From positions 1 through 64,000 of the forward strand of contig CAMWXJ010000010.1 of the NCBI GenBank assembly GCA_947178215.1: a DNA stretch of 64,000 nt, in the 5' to 3' direction. The position numbers and the translations under genes were made by a program. The notes below the pieces were generated by a model. It was not told the origin of the DNA. It searched no databases and saw nothing but the letters and a program-made list of their open reading frames with translations. Shown one piece after another: positions 1 through 9,400 of this stretch (position 1 is its first letter; every line of letters starts with the position of its first letter). The stretch comes from an uncultured Porphyromonadaceae bacterium (GTDB taxonomy: Bacteria; Bacteroidota; Bacteroidia; Bacteroidales; Muribaculaceae).

Positions 1-25
1 AAAATGTTTTCTTTCGTCAAATAGC

Positions 26-33
26 TAATTTTG
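26..33 (+). promoter_or_regulatory. possible -7 element
   Basis: TAATTTTG matches the Bacteroidetes -7 consensus TAnnTTTG. The expected -33 TTG would fall almost at the window edge and is not clear. If active it would start a transcript near base 37 that runs towards the DUF4923 gene. Weak call. Confidence 0.3.
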
Positions 34-123
34 CACTTGCCAGTTGAGAGTAGGGCCCCTGACATCCACAAGTTAATATGTGATTTAGAGCCTCGTTAAG
101 AGCCCAAAATCAAAAGAAAGTCG

Positions 124-131
124 TATATTTG
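124..131 (+). promoter_or_regulatory. -7 element upstream of DUF4923 gene
   Basis: TATATTTG is an exact match to TAnnTTTG. No convincing -33 TTG lies 19-22 bp upstream. The predicted start near base 135 gives a leader of about 150 nt before the ATG at 286, unusually long for this window. I see no riboswitch in the leader. Confidence 0.45.
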
Positions 132-285
132 CAGTCAGTAAAGACGGGGTGTTTTAAGAGAGTCGAAATTGTTAAAACTGAGGATGAAAGCTCTGTGAGA
201 ATCATTCTTTTTGAGGCTTAAAACACAACTTGCTTGCTATCATAATACACAATAATCATTCTGTAAATTTTAAATCGACAAGAAA

Positions 286-885
286 ATGAAAGGAAACATA
301 TTGGTGAGATGTGTGTGTCTGGCGGCCGTCGTGCTGGCGACAGCCGGAAATGCGTGCGCTCAAGACCTCAAATCGGTGTTGAGCGGTGTGGTAAAAGGCG
401 TTGTGGGCGACAAGATGACCACAGAAACCACCATACTCGGAACGTGGGCCTACGTCGGGCCGGAGTGTCAGTTTGAGAGCGACAATCTGCTTGCAAAGGC
501 CGGCGGCGAGGTGGCTGCGAAGGATATAGAGGCGAAAATCGAGCCGGTATATGAAAAGGTGGGTATGAACGGCTGCAAATGCACTTTCGGCGACGACGGC
601 TCATACTCCTACACTGTCAAGGGACGCACAACCTCAGGCACCTACACGTTCGACAACGATGCCAAAACTATCACGATGAAGAGCAAGCTCGGCATCAAGA
701 CTGTGGCATACGTGACCGTCACCGGCAACAGCATGAGCCTCGTGTTCAATGCCGACAAACTGATGTCGGTGCTGAAAACTCTTACGAGCGCGGCGTCGAG
801 TGTCAACTCTACGGCATCCACTATCAACAGCATCGCAAGTAACTACGACGGCCTGCGGTTGGGATTCGAGCTCAACAAGGAATAA
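286..885 (+). CDS. DUF4923-type secreted lipocalin-like protein
   Basis: This is a 199-residue exported protein of unknown function. The first 25 residues form a signal peptide (charged start, hydrophobic stretch, cleavage near NACAQ). The body begins with a short amphipathic segment (residues 27-45) and then shows lipocalin-like beta strands with the pattern ILGTWAYVGPEC and alternating polar/hydrophobic runs to about residue 165. This layout fits the Bacteroidales DUF4923 family. Two cysteines (in PEC and in the GCKC motif) are seen. The C-terminus is Ser/Thr/Asn-rich and then ends in a strand. The gene stands alone, with its own -7 element at 124-131; aroK follows after 138 bases with its own promoter. 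Periplasmic or surface location is inferred. Confidence 0.7.
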   Translation: MKGNILVRCVCLAAVVLATAGNACAQDLKSVLSGVVKGVVGDKMTTETTILGTWAYVGPECQFESDNLLAKAGGEVAAKDIEAKIEPVYEKVGMNGCKCTFGDDGSYSYTVKGRTTSGTYTFDNDAKTITMKSKLGIKTVAYVTVTGNSMSLVFNADKLMSVLKTLTSAASSVNSTASTINSIASNYDGLRLGFELNKE

Positions 886-984
886 CCCGGGTAATCGTAA
901 CCGCCGGTACGTGGCGAAACGCCACTCCGCGCCTCAGGCCGCCCCCACTAAATGGCGGTTTGTGACGCAATTGGAAGCTACGGA

Positions 985-1017
985 TTGCGAGGGTATCGGG
1001 GATTTTCGCTACCTTTG
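985..1017 (+). promoter_or_regulatory. aroK promoter, start codon almost at the transcription start
   Basis: TTG at 985-987 and TACCTTTG at 1010-1017 are separated by 22 bp. Transcription should begin about 4 nt after the final G, near 1021, only about 3 nt before the aroK ATG at 1024. The aroK mRNA is therefore predicted to be leaderless or nearly so. Confidence 0.6.
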
Positions 1018-1023
1018 CCGATT

Positions 1024-1566
1024 ATGAGACCGATATTCCTTATTGGCTACATGGGCTGCGGCAAGTCGACCCTTGGCCGAAACGTGAGCCGCCTGTCGGG
1101 CGTGCAGTTTATTGACCTCGACAAGTATATAGAGACGCGCTTTCATGCCAATATACGCGACATCTTCGCCGAACGCGGCGAAGACGGATTTCGCGAGATA
1201 GAGCGGGCCATGCTCCATGAGACAGGCTCGTTTGACGACGTAATCATAGCCTGCGGCGGAGGAACCCCCTGCTTTTTCGACAATATCGACTTCATGAACG
1301 GAGCCGGCACGACGGTGTATCTCGACACGTCGCTCGACAAGCTGCACACCCGCCTTATGCGCGGACGCCACAAGCGGCCCCTAATCGCCGACAAGGGCGA
1401 CGAGGAGTTGCGCGTGTTTATAGTAGAGGCGCTCGCCAAGCGCATGCCCTACTACTCAAAAGCACAAGAGAGATTTGTGAGCGACTTGCTCGACTGCGAG
1501 GTCGAGGTCGACACCACAGCACGCCGCTTCATCCAGCAGTTCAACCTGCCACTCATCCAGCCATGA
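1024..1566 (+). CDS. aroK: shikimate kinase
   Basis: The 180-residue cytoplasmic enzyme phosphorylates shikimate with ATP in the chorismate pathway. The Walker A loop is G8-YMGCGKST. The DLDKYIE segment (about residues 32-38) supplies the shikimate- and Mg-binding aspartates, and ACGGGTPC (about residue 80) is the substrate-binding GGG loop. Size is normal for the family. I chose the ATG at 1024 because the P-loop must sit near residue 8; an upstream in-frame ATG at 952 would add 24 unrelated residues that lie across the promoter. First gene of aroK-AlaDH-like-rnhA-nhaC; its stop overlaps the next start as ATGA. aroQ of the same pathway lies at 18.2 kb in another operon. Confidence 0.93.
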   Translation: MRPIFLIGYMGCGKSTLGRNVSRLSGVQFIDLDKYIETRFHANIRDIFAERGEDGFREIERAMLHETGSFDDVIIACGGGTPCFFDNIDFMNGAGTTVYLDTSLDKLHTRLMRGRHKRPLIADKGDEELRVFIVEALAKRMPYYSKAQERFVSDLLDCEVEVDTTARRFIQQFNLPLIQP

Positions 1567-2768
1567 TATACCACCGCGACGACATGACCACCGCCGGGGG
1601 TGCCCCCGACATTCTCGAACAGCTCGCCCCTGTGAGCGCCGAAAGCCGTTGCGTGACAATAGGACTGCCCGCTCCGGGACCCGGCGCTGCCGACAACCGT
1701 TTTCCGCTCACCCCCGAGGGTGCGGCCATACTCACCGAGCGCGGCTACCGCATCAAGATAGAACGCGGTGCGGCAGCCCAGCTCCATTTCACCGACGCGT
1801 CCTACACCCGCGCCGGAGCCGAGGTGACCGAGCGTGCCGAGACGCTTGCCGCCGACATAGTGATACACCTGTCGCCGCTCGCTACCGCCGACATCAACAT
1901 GATGCGGCGCGGCGCAATGCTTCTCACGCTGCTGCGCCCCGACGAGCACACGCGAGAAGCGGTGAGGGCTCTTCTCGCGCGCCATATCATAGCCATAGCG
2001 CTCGACCTCGTGGAGGATTCGGAGGGCAACACCCCCTTTGCCGACATCCTCTCGGAAATAGATGGTCGCACGGCCATAACAGCAGCGGCCTCGCTGCTGT
2101 CGGCCCCCTACGGCGGCAAAGGCATACTGCTTGGCGGAGTGTCGGGCATAGTGCCGTGTGAGGTGACGATACTCGGCTCGGGAATAGCGGCGCGGGCCGC
2201 CGCCCGATCGGCTTTCGGACTCGGGGCGATGGTGCGTATGTTTGACAACGACGTGTACTCGCTGCGGCGCGCCGCCCGCGACCTCGGCCAGTGGGTCATT
2301 GGCTCCGCACTGCATCCCCATGTGGTGGAAAATGCCCTCGCATCGGCCGACGTCGTGGTAAACACCCTTACGGCAGATGCCGCCGAGGGCTTTACTGTCG
2401 ACGCCGATATGGCGTCGCGGCTAAAACGCGAGGCGATAGTGTTTGACCTCGCCTCCGAGCCCGGGAACATATTCCCGTCGTTGCGCTCAGTGGCTTTCGG
2501 CTCTGACGCGCGCGCCGCCGGCAACGACTGCTGCCTAACAAACGTAGGCCGCGCCACACCCCGCACTGCGGCTATGGCGCTCACCAACACTTTCGTGACC
2601 CTGCTCCATGAGCTTACCGCCTGCGAGGGGGTGACGAATGCACTCCGCCTCCTGCCCGGCTTCCAGCGTGCCGCCTACACCTTCCTCGGCAAAGCCGTCA
2701 ACCGGCGCATAGCCCGCATAGGCGACGTCCGCCACATAGATATAAACATGTTTCTGACTCTTTCATGA
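1563..2768 (+). CDS. alanine dehydrogenase / transhydrogenase-alpha family protein, altered active site
   Basis: A 401-residue member of the AlaDH/PntA family of NAD(P)-binding enzymes. The N-terminal catalytic half carries NRFPLTPEGA (the family ENRVALTP motif, Arg kept), and the Rossmann half has VTILGSGIAARAAARSA around residue 200. Two residues that bind pyruvate in classical alanine dehydrogenase seem lost: the lysine of VKVKEP is replaced in IHLSPL, and the histidine of TYLHLA is replaced in LTLLRPDEHT. The true reaction is therefore uncertain, and a non-alanine substrate or non-catalytic role is possible. The start overlaps the aroK stop (ATGA). An alternative ATG lies 7 codons inside at 1584. 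Confidence 0.7.
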   Translation: MIYHRDDMTTAGGAPDILEQLAPVSAESRCVTIGLPAPGPGAADNRFPLTPEGAAILTERGYRIKIERGAAAQLHFTDASYTRAGAEVTERAETLAADIVIHLSPLATADINMMRRGAMLLTLLRPDEHTREAVRALLARHIIAIALDLVEDSEGNTPFADILSEIDGRTAITAAASLLSAPYGGKGILLGGVSGIVPCEVTILGSGIAARAAARSAFGLGAMVRMFDNDVYSLRRAARDLGQWVIGSALHPHVVENALASADVVVNTLTADAAEGFTVDADMASRLKREAIVFDLASEPGNIFPSLRSVAFGSDARAAGNDCCLTNVGRATPRTAAMALTNTFVTLLHELTACEGVTNALRLLPGFQRAAYTFLGKAVNRRIARIGDVRHIDINMFLTLS

Positions 2769-2771
2769 CCT

Positions 2772-3431
2772 ATGAGCGCACCATCTGACCGACGCAAATA
2801 TTATGTGGTGTGGGAGGGACGCGCCACCGGCGTGTTCGACTCCTGGGAGGAGTGCCGCGACCAGACCGAGGGCTATCCCGGAGCCAAGTACAAAGCGTTT
2901 CCGACGAGTGAGGCGGCTGTGGCGGCGTTTCGCGGCAATCCGCGCGACCATATCGGCATCATCAAGGCAATAGCGTCGCACAAGGCGACTCCTGCGGTCA
3001 ACATCGAAGCGCTCCCCGTTGTTATGCCTTCGATAGCCGTCGATGCCGCCTGCTCGCGCAATCCCGGTCCTGTTGAATATCAGGGCGTAGACCTGCGCAC
3101 AGGGCGGCAGATATTCCACGCCGGACCGTGGCCCGAGGGCACCAACAATATAGGCGAGTTTCTCGCCATAGTCCACGCCATGGCGCTGCTCGTCAACAAG
3201 CAGCGCACCGACATAGCGATATACTCCGACTCCCGCACCGGCATGTCGTGGGTCAACAAAGGGCATGCCAACACCAAGATAATTCCCACGGCGGCCAATG
3301 CCGTCCTGCGCCAGCTCGTAGCCCGTGCCGAGGCGTGGCTCGCGGCTCACCCCGCATCTACGCGTCCGCGCCTGCTCAAATGGGACACAGACGAATGGGG
3401 CGAAATTCCGGCCGATTTCGGACGCAAATAA
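2772..3431 (+). CDS. rnhA: ribonuclease H, viroplasmin-type
   Basis: A 219-residue cytoplasmic nuclease that cuts the RNA strand of RNA-DNA hybrids. The N-terminal 50 residues are the viroplasmin/RNase H1 hybrid-binding module (YYVVWEGRATGVFDSWEEC and YKAF). The catalytic domain follows with its acidic residues visible: AVDAACSRNPGP (first Asp, about residue 95), NNIGEFLAI (Glu), IYSDSRTGMSWV (Asp) and the C-terminal DEWGEIPADFGRK. This two-module form is the usual Bacteroidales RNase H. It starts 3 nt after the preceding stop and sits between a dehydrogenase-like gene and nhaC in one operon; no functional link to them is evident. Confidence 0.9.
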   Translation: MSAPSDRRKYYVVWEGRATGVFDSWEECRDQTEGYPGAKYKAFPTSEAAVAAFRGNPRDHIGIIKAIASHKATPAVNIEALPVVMPSIAVDAACSRNPGPVEYQGVDLRTGRQIFHAGPWPEGTNNIGEFLAIVHAMALLVNKQRTDIAIYSDSRTGMSWVNKGHANTKIIPTAANAVLRQLVARAEAWLAAHPASTRPRLLKWDTDEWGEIPADFGRK

Positions 3432-3444
3432 ACTACCGCGACAC

Positions 3445-4794
3445 ATGACTCAAACTCCTGCCGACAACGGCCGTCGGGTAAGCGCCGACCAAGGCTGGCT
3501 TGCCCTCTCGCCCGTGCTTCTCTTCATCTTCCTGTATCTCACGGTGTCGATAGCGGCCCGTGATTTCTATGCCATGCCTGTCGCCGTGGCGTTTACCGTG
3601 GCGTCGGCGTGGGCCGTAATCATCTACCGCGGCCACACCCTGAGTGAGCGCATATCCACGTTCTCTCGTGCCGCCGCCCACCCCGACGTGATATACATGA
3701 TATGGATATTCGTGCTTGCCGGAGCCTTTGCCTCCGCCGCAAAGAGCATTGGAGCCATAGACGCGACGGTGGCTCTTACGCTCAGGGCCTTTCCGGGCGA
3801 GTGGATAATGCCGGGGCTGTTTCTGTCGGCGTGCATCATCTCGCTGTCGATAGGCACTTCGGTGGGTACCGTGGTAGCAATCACACCGCTTGCAGTGGAA
3901 ATAGCCCATGCGGCGGGAGGGGCCGACCCGGGCTCTACCGTGGCGCTCTTTATCGCGGCCGTGATAGGCGGCGCGTTTTTCGGCGACAATCTCAGCTTCA
4001 TCTCCGACACTACCATAGCATCGACCCGCACCCAGGGTTGCTCCATGGGCGACAAATTCCGCGCCAACGTGTGGATTGTGGTGCCGGCGGCGGTAATCAC
4101 CCTGGCCGTATATATCTTCATCGGGCGCGGCGTCGACCATATAATAGTTCCCGAAGTGAGCAATCCCTGGCTCACGCTACCCTATATCTTCATCCTCGTA
4201 ACGGCTATCGCCGGCATCAACGTGATAATAGTGCTTGTACTCGGCATAGTGACCACCATTGTCACGGGGCTTGCCGCCGGCACGGCCACCCTTACCGGGC
4301 TGACCGTCGCCATGGGCGCCGGCATTGACTCCATGGGCAATCTCATCGTGGTGACTATGCTTGCATCGGGCATGGTGGGCATTGTCAAGGAAATGGGCGG
4401 TATCACCTTTATTATTGAATCGCTGAGCCGACGTGTGACCGGTCGACGCGGCGCCCAGACCTCCATTGCCCTCCTCGCCGCTTCGGTCGACGTGTGCACC
4501 GCCAACAACACCGTGGCAATCCTCACCGTAGGCTCCATATCGGCTACGATAGCAAAGCGCTTCGGCGTCGACCCCCGCAAGAGCGCGTCGCTCCTCGACA
4601 CGGCGTCGTGCGTGGCCCAGTGCATCATCCCGTATGGGGCGCAGACACTTATGGCCACGTCGCTTGCCGGCATATCGCCGGCTGCTCCGTGGCCGTATCT
4701 GTATTATCCCTGGGCGCTGACATTTGTCACCGCGCTGTCGATAGTGTTCCTGTTTCCGGGGCGTCTGCGCGGCGCCCACCCGTCGTCGCTCTGA
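3445..4794 (+). CDS. nhaC: NhaC-type Na+/H+ antiporter
   Basis: A 449-residue polytopic inner-membrane protein with about 11-12 hydrophobic segments. The conserved family core is visible: SLSIGTSVGTVVAITPLA, GGAFFGDNLSFISDTTIAST (the GDNLSPISDTT-type motif of NhaC antiporters) and later DVCTANNTVAILTVG. These fit an ion-coupled antiporter that exports Na+ in exchange for H+; a malate/lactate or amino-acid exchanger of the same superfamily is the main alternative. I start at the ATG at 3445; a longer in-frame start at 3325 lies inside rnhA and adds a basic tail unlike a membrane protein start. Last gene of the aroK operon, converging with hmuV 26 bp away. Confidence 0.85.
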   Translation: MTQTPADNGRRVSADQGWLALSPVLLFIFLYLTVSIAARDFYAMPVAVAFTVASAWAVIIYRGHTLSERISTFSRAAAHPDVIYMIWIFVLAGAFASAAKSIGAIDATVALTLRAFPGEWIMPGLFLSACIISLSIGTSVGTVVAITPLAVEIAHAAGGADPGSTVALFIAAVIGGAFFGDNLSFISDTTIASTRTQGCSMGDKFRANVWIVVPAAVITLAVYIFIGRGVDHIIVPEVSNPWLTLPYIFILVTAIAGINVIIVLVLGIVTTIVTGLAAGTATLTGLTVAMGAGIDSMGNLIVVTMLASGMVGIVKEMGGITFIIESLSRRVTGRRGAQTSIALLAASVDVCTANNTVAILTVGSISATIAKRFGVDPRKSASLLDTASCVAQCIIPYGAQTLMATSLAGISPAAPWPYLYYPWALTFVTALSIVFLFPGRLRGAHPSSL

Positions 4795-4820
4795 GCGGGC
4801 CGCCGCGCACACGGCGAGCG

Positions 4821-5153
4821 TTATTCAGGGACGTAGATTATGTCGCCGTTTTCAAGCTCGTAGGCGGTGCCTACGCGCTTGCCTTTGCTTGACGACGACG
4901 GATCGTTGTCATCCGAGGGGGTGTAGCGATTGATTTTCTCCCCCTCCTTGGTGATAATCTCCATGTTCTCTTTACCGGGATTCTTGACCATGGTAAAATC
5001 CTCCTGCGAGAACATCTCGGTCATGTTGTAGCGGCTCACGAGTGCCACCATAAGCGCCACGGCAAACACCATGGCTACGTCAAAGAGGTTGCTCACGACG
5101 CTCATCGGGTCGTTGTCTTCGCTGCCGCGAAGCAGGTGTCGGCGGCGTCTCAT
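4821..5153 (-). CDS. hmuV: HmuV-like DUF2149 motor partner
   Basis: A 110-residue inner-membrane protein of the DUF2149 family. One transmembrane helix (about residues 18-38) follows a short basic cytoplasmic start, then comes a periplasmic domain ending in DIIYVPE. The build is that of ExbD/MotB subunits: a single helix with an acidic residue in it (the DVAMV Asp) plus a periplasmic tail. It is the last gene of the heme operon, and its ATG overlaps the hmuU stop as ATGA, which fixes the start. With HmuU it probably forms a proton-driven motor; that pairing is inferred from family and position. The gene name follows the Porphyromonas gingivalis hmuYRSTUV order and is not the ABC ATPase HmuV of proteobacteria. 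Confidence 0.75.
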   Translation of the reverse strand: MRRRRHLLRGSEDNDPMSVVSNLFDVAMVFAVALMVALVSRYNMTEMFSQEDFTMVKNPGKENMEIITKEGEKINRYTPSDDNDPSSSSKGKRVGTAYELENGDIIYVPE

Positions 5154-5755
5154 TGTTTGGCAGCTTCTGATTGTTTCACGACGTCGGCCAGATATTCGAG
5201 TATGGTGAGGTCTTTGACCGCCCAACGTTCCTTGACCATCTGGGTTAGGAATCCTATCGCGCTCACCACGAGTCCCACCACGGTAGTTGCGAATGCCACC
5301 TGCATGTTGTAGGCCATGGAAGCTATGTCGCCTGTGGCGAGACCCACGAGTGCGGGACCCATGGGGATGAGGGTGCCCATGAGGCCGAGGATGGGGCCCA
5401 TTTTGGTGAGCACCTTGGATGTCGATATGTTCTGCTCCGATTCAATCTCATATTCCGACAGCAGCAGGTCGGTACGGGAGCTGTTGCCGGCGGCGGCCAT
5501 TATCTTGCGTGCATATTCGGTGACAATGGACTCCGATTTTTCGGGGAGCGATGCTCTGAACTCGTCGAGAGTGTCGGGGGTGAGCCGCTCGATGCGGCCG
5601 TAGAGCTTTGCGGTGGTGCGTTTGACTTGAAGGTACTGGCCGAAAAATCCGCCTATCATGATAAGGGCGCGGATGAAAAAGAAGATAAGCAGCACGATTA
5701 CCGGCACCAGCAGACCGGTGGAAATCCAGTAGAGGATATTGGATATGACATTCAT
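5150..5755 (-). CDS. hmuU: MotA/TolQ/ExbB-type proton channel
   Basis: A 201-residue inner-membrane protein. One helix near the N-terminus (about residues 10-30) is followed by a cytoplasmic loop rich in charged residues, then two more helices (about residues 115-170) carrying the MotA_ExbB signature LTKMGPILGLMGTLIPMGPALVGLATGD and FATTVVGLVVSAIGF. Proteins with this pattern form the ion-conducting pentamer of Ton/Tol/Mot motors. Its neighbour hmuV gives the matching periplasmic partner. Both ends overlap neighbouring genes as ATGA. The motor presumably energises the periplasmic HmuS or the TonB-dependent receptor; this is inference. Confidence 0.88.
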   Translation of the reverse strand: MNVISNILYWISTGLLVPVIVLLIFFFIRALIMIGGFFGQYLQVKRTTAKLYGRIERLTPDTLDEFRASLPEKSESIVTEYARKIMAAAGNSSRTDLLLSEYEIESEQNISTSKVLTKMGPILGLMGTLIPMGPALVGLATGDIASMAYNMQVAFATTVVGLVVSAIGFLTQMVKERWAVKDLTILEYLADVVKQSEAAKQ

Positions 5756-6447
5756 TTGAGTTTGGTTATTTTTTTAGCGGTTACATATCTGTTGATGAAT
5801 ATTCCGGAGGCGGCGCCGGCAAGTACCAGGGCGGCTACGGCGGCCAGGGCGTCCCACTCCACCGTGTTGGTGCCGACAGCGGCGGTGCGGCCGTTGACGG
5901 TAGCCACGATTCCGAGCGCGGCTGTGAGCATATTGACCATAAACATCAGTTCGAGCCTGATGTCGGCCTCGGGGAGCAGCAGTTCGAGTCCCCGGGCCAG
6001 AAGTGGGGTTACGAGAAGCAGGGCCGCGGCGGTGATGCGTCCTATGGTGTCGAAGTCGGTGCCCGGCATCGAAAAGATGAGCCGGGTGAGCATGGCGAAG
6101 AGCACCGGGAATATCAGCAGACCCGGAAACCACTGGCACACTGCGAGCATCCACTTTTCGTTGCGGGTAATAGGCCCGGCGAGCTTCTTGGCGTAGAGCA
6201 CGCAAAAGGCTATCTGAAACGCCACGTCGACGGTGAGCCACACCGAAGTGTCGAGCATCAGGTCGGGCTGCGATAGCCAGTCGGCAATCTGCGTCTTTGA
6301 CTGCGTGGTGGCCGTGTCGCAGGCGAGCAGCACGAAGAGAGCGGCCAGTGCGCTGAGCACCACGCGCCCGGGCCAGCCGTGACATGTGAGTTTCAGCAGG
6401 AAACTGAAACTCACAGTCAGCATTATTATCATTACCACTATCTCCAT
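5752..6447 (-). CDS. hmuT: HmuT-like polytopic membrane protein
   Basis: A 231-residue hydrophobic protein with about six to seven predicted membrane helices and no recognisable catalytic motif. It starts directly with a membrane helix (MEIVVMIIMLTVSF). Its identity rests on position: it lies between the CobN-like hmuS and the MotA-like hmuU, as the unnamed membrane protein does in the P. gingivalis hmu order. The start shares one base with the hmuS stop (TGATG) and the end overlaps hmuU (ATGA), so all four proteins are probably made in step. A channel or scaffold that links the chelatase to the motor is a reasonable guess and no more. Confidence 0.6.
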   Translation of the reverse strand: MEIVVMIIMLTVSFSFLLKLTCHGWPGRVVLSALAALFVLLACDTATTQSKTQIADWLSQPDLMLDTSVWLTVDVAFQIAFCVLYAKKLAGPITRNEKWMLAVCQWFPGLLIFPVLFAMLTRLIFSMPGTDFDTIGRITAAALLLVTPLLARGLELLLPEADIRLELMFMVNMLTAALGIVATVNGRTAAVGTNTVEWDALAAVAALVLAGAASGIFINRYVTAKKITKLK

Positions 6448-9400
6448 CAGTCGTGAAGTTTGCGGCGGCGACGGATTAGCGCCGCCAGTCCTATTATGAC
6501 TACCACCACTATCGCCGCCACGATTATTCCGTTGATGCGGTTGGTCTCGGTTTCGGTGGCGTTGAGCTCGTCGCGCTTCATCACCATGCCGTCATCGCCG
6601 GCTATGTTTTCGGCGCGTACGCTTGCCACGGCCTGATTATACTGCGCCGCAGCGGCCTCGGGCACTTTCGACGCTATGAAGTCGCGGAGCTTGGCGTTGT
6701 CGCACACAAAGCCTGAGCAGGCGGCGCCATATTCGTTGACTACCTCGGTGTGGAGCTCGGCCATGGCCGCTATCTGCTCGGGAGTGGCGTCCCACATTCC
6801 CTTGCGCACTGTTTCGAGCATCACGGCGGTCACCTCCTGTATGGCGGCGGGGTTCTTCGACTTGAAGTAATCCTTTACACCGAGATTGTTTTTGTCGGCG
6901 ACGTAGGTGTCGTAGATGTCGTCCCACAGTTCGTCGTCGATAGCTTCGGGCTTCATCACATTCCAGCCGTAAGTGTTGCGTATCACGTCGGCAAATGACG
7001 ACGCGTCGCCGGCTCCGCCTTTCATCTTCTCCTTGATATACGAGGGGTTGAGTATGGTGGTACGGCTCTCTACGCCCACGGCCTCTTTCAGTTCCTGCAT
7101 GCGGGCACGGTTGCGGTTACGGTAGTCGCTGAGGTAGGCGTCGGGCTCCTTGCCGGTGACAGTTCTTACGGCGAGATTCATGCCGCCCATGAACTCATAC
7201 ACATGGTCGAGGCTAAGCGCGCCCCAGGTGTTGCTCTGGCGTGGTTGCACCACAGCGTCGGTGTTGGTGAGAGCGGCCTCGAAAGCGAAGTCGCGCATGC
7301 GCTCCCAGTCCTCCTCGCTGCCGTAAATGGCTCCCATGTTGTTGATATAGGTCTCGGCTATCTCCGCACTGTTGTCCCAGCGGTCGCCGGCCTCTACCAT
7401 GCCCTGGATGCCGCTGCCGTAGTTGCCGTTGACGCCGCCAAACACACGCGCCGTCGAGAGCTCGCGGGCCTCCTTGGGCGACACGCCTCTGTCGACGAGG
7501 TGTTTTTCCGACTCGACCACTCCCTCGGCCACGAAGTTGGGATAGCTGTCGCCCTCGGCCTCGGCCGCCATTTTCACGGCACGGCTTATGAGGAAGAGTC
7601 GCGAGGCGGCGAGGTCGCGGAGCTGTCCGGAGGTCTGTGTCACTATGTCGATACGCGGACGGCCAATCTCGTCGGAGGGGATGAGGCGCAGGTCGGTCAC
7701 GCGGCCAAACGGGTCGCGCACCGGCTCCACGCCGAGCATGTAGAGTATCTGGGCTATTGTGGCGCCTTCGGTCTCAATAAATTCGCTGCTCCACAGTGTG
7801 TAGCTCACCTTGCGGGGGAGCGAGTCGTTGTGTGCCTTGCGGTACATGTCGATTGTGCCCCGGGCCAGTTCCTTGCCCTTTTCCCATGCCACGGCCGAGG
7901 GTGTCTCCTCAGCGTTGACAGCATACATGTTGCGGCCGGTGGGAAGTATGTCAGGGTTGAGTACCGGGTCGCCGCCCGAGGTGGGGGCGGTGTAGCCGCC
8001 GTTGAGTGCGTTGACTACGCCTGATATTTCGGCCTGCGGGCTGGCGGTGAGCTTCTCGCGGTACACGGCGATATTTTTCAGCGCGCGCTCCACCTCGCAC
8101 ACAGCCGACGAAAATTCCATTTCCTCCTTGCTGTACTCGCGCGCCTTCATCATAGAGCCGTGCCCGTGGCCCTGTGTGCCCTCTTTGACGCCCGGGGTTA
8201 CGCTTTTGCGCTTGATAGCGGCCTCCATCTTCTTTATGGCCTCCTCGTCGGCTCCCATCTTACGGGCCATGTCGAGGGCTTTGTCGGGCGACATGCCGGG
8301 TATCATGGCATGATGACGGGACGGGGCCTGCGAGGCGCGGTCGGCGATTCTCGCGACCGTCTGTTTCGGCGAGGGCATCATCGCGCCCATCACCATCATT
8401 CGCGACAGCATATCCTTCGAGCCTTCGATTGTCTGACGTATGCGGCGGGCGCTGTCGAGGTCGGCCTGCGTTATGCCGGCTATGCGGCACACCGCGGCGT
8501 CGTCGATTGTAGGGCGCGAGGCGACGAGGCGGCGTGCCTCATCGCGGTAACGCTTCGCGTCGCCCCCTTTTAGCTTAGCGAGGCTGAATGCTATGGGGTC
8601 GATTGTCATGGCCTCGACCGTGGAGCGTATATGCTCGTCGGAGTAGGGTATGCCCATGACATAGTATGCGCCTGTAATCTTTTCGTTGGCGAGCTCGTCG
8701 GCAAATGTCTCGACGCGGATTATGTCGTCGGGGGTAAACGGCTTGGCACTGTCGATGCGGAGCTCACGGTGTATGCCCAGTTCCACTGTGTATTTCCTGA
8801 CGAGACGGCCGGCGCGGAGCGTGTCGGCGGGAGTGCGGGCACGGTTGTAGTCGGCTATCGCGTCGGTGAGGTTCTTGTAGATGCCGCGCACGTTGCTTTC
8901 GATGAAAGGCGGGGTGAGATAGTTGACTATGGTGCCATAGCTGCGGCGTTTTGCCATCATGGCCTCGCCTACGTTGGATGTGGCGTAGACATAGACGTGT
9001 GGCATCGGGCCTACGAGCCTGTCAGGCCAGTCATCGCTGCCGAGGGCCGCCTGCTTGCGAGGGGTAAATTCAAGCGAGCCGTGAGCTCCGAAGTGCATGA
9101 GGGCGTCCGCGCCGAAGCCGTGGCGCGCCCACAAATATGCTGCCACATAGCTGTGAGGGGGCGCTGCGTCGGTGCCGTGTACTATCTTGAAGTCGTCGTC
9201 GCCGAGACCGGCCGCTGTCTGCGGGATGAGCACTACGTTGCCGAATTGCAGGCGCGCGAGCGCTATGTTGCCGTTGCCGTCGCTTAGGCCGTGGCCGGGA
9301 AACTCACCGTCGACGGCGTCAATGTCGGCGCGCATCTCGCGTGAGAACGACAGGTCGCACCAGCGGTCATAGTCGGCACGGGTCACTGTCTGAGGGTTGC

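Noticed and set aside
910..927. A short hairpin (GTGGCG-AAA-CGCCAC) between DUF4923 and aroK as a terminator
   Set aside because: Only six base pairs and no T-run; too weak to call.
7203..8024. A 273-codon plus-strand frame opposite hmuS
   Set aside because: Shadow of the GC-rich hmuS frame. It has no motif and its composition mirrors the coding strand.
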